Assembly (NCBI RefSeq): GCF_027942865.1
Contig: NC_134520.1
Span: 38,234,181-38,298,180 of the forward strand
DNA length: 64,000 nucleotides
Direction of reading: 5' to 3'
Origin: Odontesthes bonariensis
Taxonomy: Eukaryota; Chordata; Actinopteri; Atheriniformes; Atherinopsidae
Numbering within the stretch: the first letter of the stretch is position 1; every line of letters begins with the position of its first letter. The position numbers were made by a program, and so were the translations under genes. The notes below the pieces were generated by a model that was not told the origin of the DNA, did not search any database, and saw only the letters and a list, made by a program, of their open reading frames with translations. Positions 60,401 through 64,000 of this stretch are shown one piece after another.

Positions 60401-62091
60401 GGTCGGGGGTCAGGCTCCGGGAACAGGTGTGGTCAGAGGGCGTGGCCTCGCCGTCAGGACACCTGAGTGACTCAGCCTCTGGCTCAACAAGCCAATTCCG
60501 GTCAGCGTCTTTGACTCGTCGTTTACGGTTTGAGGACGAGACAGAGATGGAAGTGGAGTCTCGTTACCAGGAGCGACAGCAGCAGAGGAGGCGTGCGGGG
60601 CAGCGAGGCGGCGGCGTCCTGCTGTCCAAACCAGATCTGAACCTGTATGTGAGCGGCAGGGCCGGCTGGCAGCAGAGAGGACGAACAGTTGTGAGTGGTC
60701 ACAGGGACCTTTGTGGGACGGTGTTAGGAGGCAGAGTCCACCTGGACCAGGAGGTCCATGTGCACTTACCTGTAACTGAGGACAGTGGGCGTGGCCTGAA
60801 TAAGCACCGCCTCCACTTGCGGACTGAGCCACTCAGAGAGACCTACATCGGATGTGTCACTCCTACTGACACAGCTTGGGGAGGGGGCGGGGCTTGTCAG
60901 GCCCCCTACATGCAGGTGAGACGGAGGGCCAATCAGTTGGAACTAAATGGAACCCATGTCACTGTTCCACAAGCCCCGCCCCCCACTGACCTGCCAACCA
61001 ACCCCTATGCCCCTTACAGATTGGCCCCGCCCCTTCAGCCTTCATTCATACATTCTCCCATCCTTAAAAACCCATCTCCTCACCCCGCGATGTCGGAGTC
61101 TCAGGTTGAGATGCCCAATGGCTTCAAAGTAGGAAAGAATCTGCACCAGAACAGGGAGGTCCAGGGGAGACCTGCAGCCAGTCAGACTCACAGAGAGCTG
61201 CGATCAGAGTCAGGGCTGAGGCAGCAGCGCCCCTGTGTGGAGGCCACAGGGAAGAACTCCTCTTCCTCCACCTCAGGGAGGAGCTCGGAGCTGAAAGGTA
61301 AGAATATTCACCTGAGAGTATAATGTAAAGAGCAAACACAGTGACTGTGAGGTTTGACCGATACCAGACCACCTGAGACCAGAATCTGAACACCGATCTG
61401 ACACTCTAGGGTTAGGGTACCCTACCCTGCTCTACCCTACCCTACTCTACCTTACTCTAACCTACCCTACTCTACCCTACTCTACCCTACCCTACCCTAC
61501 TCTATCCTACTCTAACCTACCCTACTCTACCCTACCCTACTCTACCTTACTCTAACCTACCCTACCCTACCCTACTCTACCCTACTCTAACCTACCCTAC
61601 TCTACCCTACCTTACTCTAACCTACCTTACTCTACCCTACCTTACTCTACCCTACCCTACCCTACGCTACCCTACCCTAACCTACACTACCCTACCCTAC
61701 CCTATGCTACCCTACCCTACCCTACCCTATCTTACCTTACCCTACCTTACCCTACCCTACGCTACCCTACCCTACCCTAACCTACCCTATCTTACCTTAC
61801 CCTACCCTACCCTAACCTACCCTATCTTACCTTACCCTACCCTACGCTACCCTACCCTACCCTAACCTACCCTATCTTACCTTACCCTACCCTACTCTAC
61901 CCTACCCTAACCTACCCTACCCTATTGATTATTATGTCTCACTTCATCAACATTATCTACAAAAACAAAAACATCTCTGGTCCGCAGGTGAGAACCAAGC
62001 TCCGCCCACCTCAGGCGGTGCTGATGGACAGGTCAGGCAGCCAATGAGTGTCGAGCTCCACCGAGACAACGTCTCACATCCTGAGCAGTGA
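54355..62091 (+). CDS. Unidentified gene, three coding exons
   Basis: Exons 54355-54419 (phase 2 end), 60402-61297 (phase 1 end) and 61988-62087 or 62091. Phases fit at both junctions. If the TGA at 62089-62091 ends the protein it has 354 codons; alternatively GCA|GTGAGT at 62088 is a perfect donor and the gene continues out of sight. The product starts MKRRCFPLRGDHSLLTPDPP, has a Ser-rich piece (SDSASGSTSQFRSASLTRRL), an acidic-basic helix (RFEDETEMEVESRYQERQQQ RRR), GVLLSKPDLNLYVSGR, and a long Pro/Ser-rich low-complexity tail. No signal peptide or membrane helix. I do not recognise the family. The composition suggests a disordered, possibly cytoskeletal or scaffold protein, which is a guess. 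Confidence 0.62.
55972..56044 (+). ncRNA. tRNA-like sequence with pol III A and B boxes
   Basis: TAGCGTAGTGG at 55979-55989 fits the A box and GGTTCGATTC at 56022-56031 fits the B box, 43 bp apart as in tRNA genes. The acceptor stem and T stem do not pair well, so this is a tRNA-derived relic or SINE head rather than a working tRNA. The second tandem copy carries GGCCTAATGGATAGCG at about 56450, just before the LINE insertion, which may be the same A-box region. Confidence 0.4.
56481..59510 (-). mobile_element. CR1/L2/Rex1-group LINE, nearly full length
   Basis: Minus-strand element with one intact protein frame, a short 3'UTR with TTTCCCTCTGGGATAAATAA, AAGTATTTTTG and a (GAATT)n tail at 56481-56505. 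Pentamer tails of this type mark the CR1/L2/Rex1 LINEs of fish. The 5' end is near 59500 and is not exactly defined. No target duplication was found. An unbroken 980-codon frame suggests recent insertion. Confidence 0.9.
56555..59497 (-). CDS. LINE endonuclease-reverse transcriptase (980 codons, intact)
   Basis: A retrotransposition enzyme. A basic N-terminal segment (about 40-60) precedes an APE-type endonuclease (about 69-290; GNVRSLANKLDEL, CFTETWLQD, SGDFNHASL, GKSDHNLVFL) and a reverse transcriptase (about 540-830; AAGPDGVSPRVLKA, FFDFSSAFNTIQ, GAPQGTVLSPFLF, YSDDSAVVG, YKYLGVHLDNRLDW). The catalytic box is YSDD, with the two Asp kept. No stop or frameshift. No separate ORF1 is visible upstream, so it is probably dependent on helper functions or 5'-truncated. 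Confidence 0.93.
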   Translation of the reverse strand: MFVMMHNHSNKVVYNREQLINIGKAEIIRQLKPEIPLELKRRHRGCRAGAKRRERKKKFKPSLPSVIMGNVRSLANKLDELLALTRTQQEYRECSIMCFTETWLQDHIPDSSVSLPGFLTVRADRDLKSSRKRKGGGLAVLVNNRWCHPGHVTVKSRLCSPDIELLAVSFRPYYLPREFTSVVLVAVYIPPSAVADTACDVISSVVAKIQTQHPNSFVAISGDFNHASLSATLPTFQQFVSCSTRENKTLDLFYTNVKDSYISKSRPPLGKSDHNLVFLCSAYKPLVQRLPVTKRTVRKWSQEAEEALQGCFDATDWVSLCKPHGEDINAMTECVTDYINFCVDNTIPTRTVRCFPNNKPWITSELKELLNKKKRAFRERDRELLRSIQKQLKVKIRESKEVYRKKLESKLQRNNIRDVWSGMKKITGLKQREDRMDGSLDRANELNTFFNRFSSGTSSPSSPPVPSQRDIPPSSDPQLSCNISTSTSVMDYSASTSLSSTQSGDAAVPFASPSHFSVSRSQVKRQLERLNRNMAAGPDGVSPRVLKACAEQLCGILQHLFNLSLTQEKVLLLWKTSCLVPVPKKTHPSDINDYRPVALTSHIMKVLERLLLTHLCKQTSTYQDPLQFAYRHGVGVEDAIIHLLQQTHCHLDKAGSTVRIMFFDFSSAFNTIQPDLLSLKLQKTQVEASTITWINDYLTNRPQFVRLKNCVSNQVISSTGAPQGTVLSPFLFTLYTSDFQYKSDSCHLQKYSDDSAVVGCIRDGQEAEYRELVDRFVAWCGNNHLILNVNKTKEMIVDFRRNRVRSNPVSIMREEVEVVEEYKYLGVHLDNRLDWRHNSEAIYKKGQSRLYFLRKLRSFKVCNKMLQIFYKSVVESVISSCVICWGSSIRTRDLKRLNNLIRKAGSVLGTTVEPLETIMQRRILHKIKRIMDNPEHPLHETVIKKQSLFSQRLLQFGCKTDRYRKSFLPTAISIYNNSLI
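60402..61297 (+). CDS. Main exon of the unidentified gene
   Basis: 896 bp open in one frame from the acceptor TTTTTTCACAG to the donor GAAAG|GTAAGA. Codon use looks coding in the first 450 bp (RLRFEDETEMEVESRYQERQ, LLSKPDLNLYVSGRAGWQQR). The second half is Pro-, Ser- and Gln-rich and includes short GC-rich runs. Confidence 0.72.
61417..61924. repeat. CCCTA pentamer microsatellite, intron 2 of the unidentified gene
   Basis: About 508 bp of (CCTAC)n/(CTCTA)n units with CTTAC, CTAAC and CTACG variants. It ends 63 bp before the third exon. Block copies such as CTATCTTACCTTACCCTACC recur about every 70-80 bp at the right side. Confidence 0.96.
61988..62091 (+). CDS. Third exon of the unidentified gene
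   Basis: After the acceptor TCTGGTCCGCAG the frame reads GENQAPPTSGGADGQVRQPM and SVELHRDNVSHPEQ. It then meets either TGA (62089) or a strong donor at 62088. The choice cannot be made from sequence alone. Confidence 0.5.
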
Positions 62092-62729
62092 GTGTGAACC
62101 ATGTCCCAGGTGGACTCCTTGTTTAACCAGTTAGTTAACCAGTTAATCAGTTAACCAGTCGGTCTGCTTCTGAGACTCATTCTGGGATTATCAAAACCAA
62201 AAAACCATACAACAAAATAAGTAAGTCCAGACATGTTATCCCTTCTCCCAAGATCTTTAACTCATTTTACATATATTTCATGTTTTATTTAGTTTCCATA
62301 TTTGTGCAAAGACCAATGAAAACTGAACTCTTCTTCTTCTGTTCATGCAAACAGTTTCTGAATGCTGTTTAACACCATATCACTGAATGTGCCTGTAATA
62401 GAGTTTATATGTGGGGTTTCAATGGACTCTATGAACAACAATAATTATAAATGCAGTTTATTAATCAGTTAATATGGCAGGAACAATGATATCCTGTTCT
62501 TCCCCTGCTGCTCCACTTCGTCCATGTTGAGGTTCAGTTATTATTGTTCTCTCCTGGACCCGACAGACTCGGCGCTGCACTGGTTCTGAATTTCAAACAT
62601 GGAGGTCACAACCTTTCATTTGGTCCAGTTGGTCCCTATTATCCCGTCCACAGAGCCAGATATAAGTGGTTCTTAGCCTAACCCAGGCCGAGATGATGCT
62701 GCTGCAGCAACAGTTTTCTGGGCTGGGAC

Positions 62730-63598
62730 TAGGGATGGGAATTGATAAGATTTTTATGATTCCAAATCCATTTTCGTTTCTTTTTAACGATTCGGTTCTT
62801 TGTCGGTTCCCTTATCGATTCTCATTTGGAGAAAAAGGACAACAAACCGGTCGATTAGCATCAACTTTGTTTAGTTTAGAAGTAACACGAGTCATGACCT
62901 CACAAACCCAACAACGGTGAGGTCCACATTGGTCTATCATGGCCTGGGTAATTTAACTCTTTCCTGCTCTGGTGAAAGGAGAAGCTGGAGGTAGACGTGA
63001 ACTGGGGGTAGTACCACCAGCCTCTGGCTCTGAGCCAGTCAGGCTCTGTCTCTCATGATTTCATCTAAATGTAATGCCTGAGAAGGCATTCATTTAACCT
63101 TAACCGTTACTAACAGCAGATTTTACAATGAGGCAAATGGTGCTAACATGATAGGCAGTGTTTGTTAGTTAGTTAGTTACCTGCAGTGTTAGCCGAGGAC
63201 ATGCTAACGTTGCTAATGTTGCTAACGTTGCTAACGTTGCTGGGTTCAGATTCACCAACGTTAGTCCGGAGCGGATCGAAAACGCGACATTCATTCATAG
63301 TTATTGCATGTTGGTAGTATTTCCTCCCTTTGCTGAAATATTCACTTTGCAAGTTGCCCTGTTGTCGTCTTTTTTAGGGATGTGGAACCAAACTTTTGAG
63401 CGTTTGTACCGCTTGGGTGCCATGTTTACTGTTGGCTGCTGGCTGCGCTGGACTCGCCACGGAACGTTGCGTGGTGACGTCATTCGTGCCCACTGGAATC
63501 GATAAGGGAATCGTTTGCAAAATCGCCAAACAATTCCAAGAAATTGAAACACTGGGAACCGGTTCTCAACAAGAACCGGTTTTCGATTCCCATCCCTA
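62730..63598. mobile_element. hAT-like MITE with a BED-finger remnant
   Basis: Ends are TAGGGATGGGAATTGATAAG and, as complement of the right end, TAGGGATGGGAATCGAAAAC. It is flanked by the perfect 8-bp repeat GCTGGGAC (62722-62729, 63599-63606). On the minus strand (about 63440-63300) RSKVWFHIPKKDDNRATCKV and NISAKGGNTTNMQ resemble a ZBED-type BED zinc finger in which the second Cys is lost. This ties the MITE to a hAT transposase parent. Confidence 0.9.
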
Positions 63599-63711
63599 GC
63601 TGGGACCAGAACTTTTGTAGTCAGAACAGAAAGAATAGTTTGAAGTTAGAATCTGACTCTGAAACAGCCCTGGAACTCCTCTGCGATGGTGTAGAGCTGA
63701 TTGCGTCTGTG

Positions 63712-63966
63712 GTAGGGTAGGGTTAGGGTTAGAAACAGGGTTGAACAGAACCAGTCAGAGTTCTCAGGGTTAGGGTTAGAAACAGGGTTAGAAACAGGGT
63801 TGAACAGAACCAGTCAGAGTTCTCAGGGTTAGGGTTAGGGTTAGAAACAGGGTTAGAAACAGGGTTGAACAGAACCAGTCAGAGTTCTCAGGGTTAGGGT
63901 TAGGGTTAGAAACAGGGTTAGAAACAGGGTTGAACAGAACCCTCTCAGCCCATTCTCAGGGTTAGG
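63712..63966. repeat. Minisatellite with TTAGGG-like motifs
   Basis: About four units of roughly 70 bp containing GGTTAGGGTTAGAAACAGGG, TTGAACAGAACCAGTCAGAG and TTCTCAGGG. The last unit is altered (AACCCTCTCAGCC). No gene is seen in the remaining bases to the window end. Confidence 0.9.
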
Positions 63967-64000
63967 GCAGCAGAACTGCATGCGGTGGCTGAACATCTTT

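Noticed and set aside
61417..61924. True telomere end
   Set aside because: The array is CCCTA pentamers, not CCCTAA hexamers, and is internal to a gene.

Overview
The window is genomic DNA from a ray-finned fish, probably a percomorph teleost. Vertebrate intron-exon genes with GT-AG splice sites are embedded in fish-type transposons (Tc1, hAT and Harbinger-like elements; L1, R2-like and CR1/L2/Rex1-like LINEs) and in a very large amount of tandem repeat. I count about 21 arrays covering roughly 22 kb, about a third of the window.

Layout. 1-2.3 kb: a 15-bp minisatellite, then the last two exons of an unidentified plus-strand gene that ends in a pyrin-like (DAPIN) death-fold domain. 2.8-4.7 kb: L1 fragments. 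5.4-6.3 kb: a 24-bp minisatellite. 7.5-25.2 kb, minus strand: a complete nine-exon GRIN3B gene (glycine-binding NMDA receptor subunit GluN3B, 1183 codons before the stop), with two R2-like LINE copies, a Tc1 element, a Harbinger-like MITE, an hAT MITE and eight or more tandem arrays in its introns. 28.05-42.95 kb, plus strand: a complete ten-exon WDR18 gene (428 codons, WD40 protein of the PELP1-TEX10-WDR18 ribosome-biogenesis complex), also with array-filled introns. 43.1-49.8 kb: a 6.7-kb array of a 21-bp unit, joined on its far side to a remnant resembling a BEL/Pao gag. 51.0-52.8 kb: the 3' end of a LINE whose own coding sequence contains two tandem expansions. 54.4-62.1 kb: three exons of a plus-strand gene I do not recognise; its first intron holds a 5.6-kb hAT-bounded composite that contains a further repeat and a LINE with a 980-codon intact frame. 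62.7-64.0 kb: another hAT-like MITE and a TTAGGG-rich minisatellite.

GRIN3B and WDR18 are also neighbours in mammals (human 19p13.3), which supports both calls. There they lie in the same orientation; here they are head to head. The genes have no operon-like relation.

The most unusual signal is at the 3' end of GRIN3B exon 2. The exon end and its 5' splice site have been amplified into about 21 copies of a 30-bp unit, so the intron starts with a ladder of duplicate splice donors. In-frame use of any intronic copy would meet a stop codon at once. I found no new enzymatic or defence system; the novelty lies in repeat biology and its meeting points with splice sites and mobile elements.
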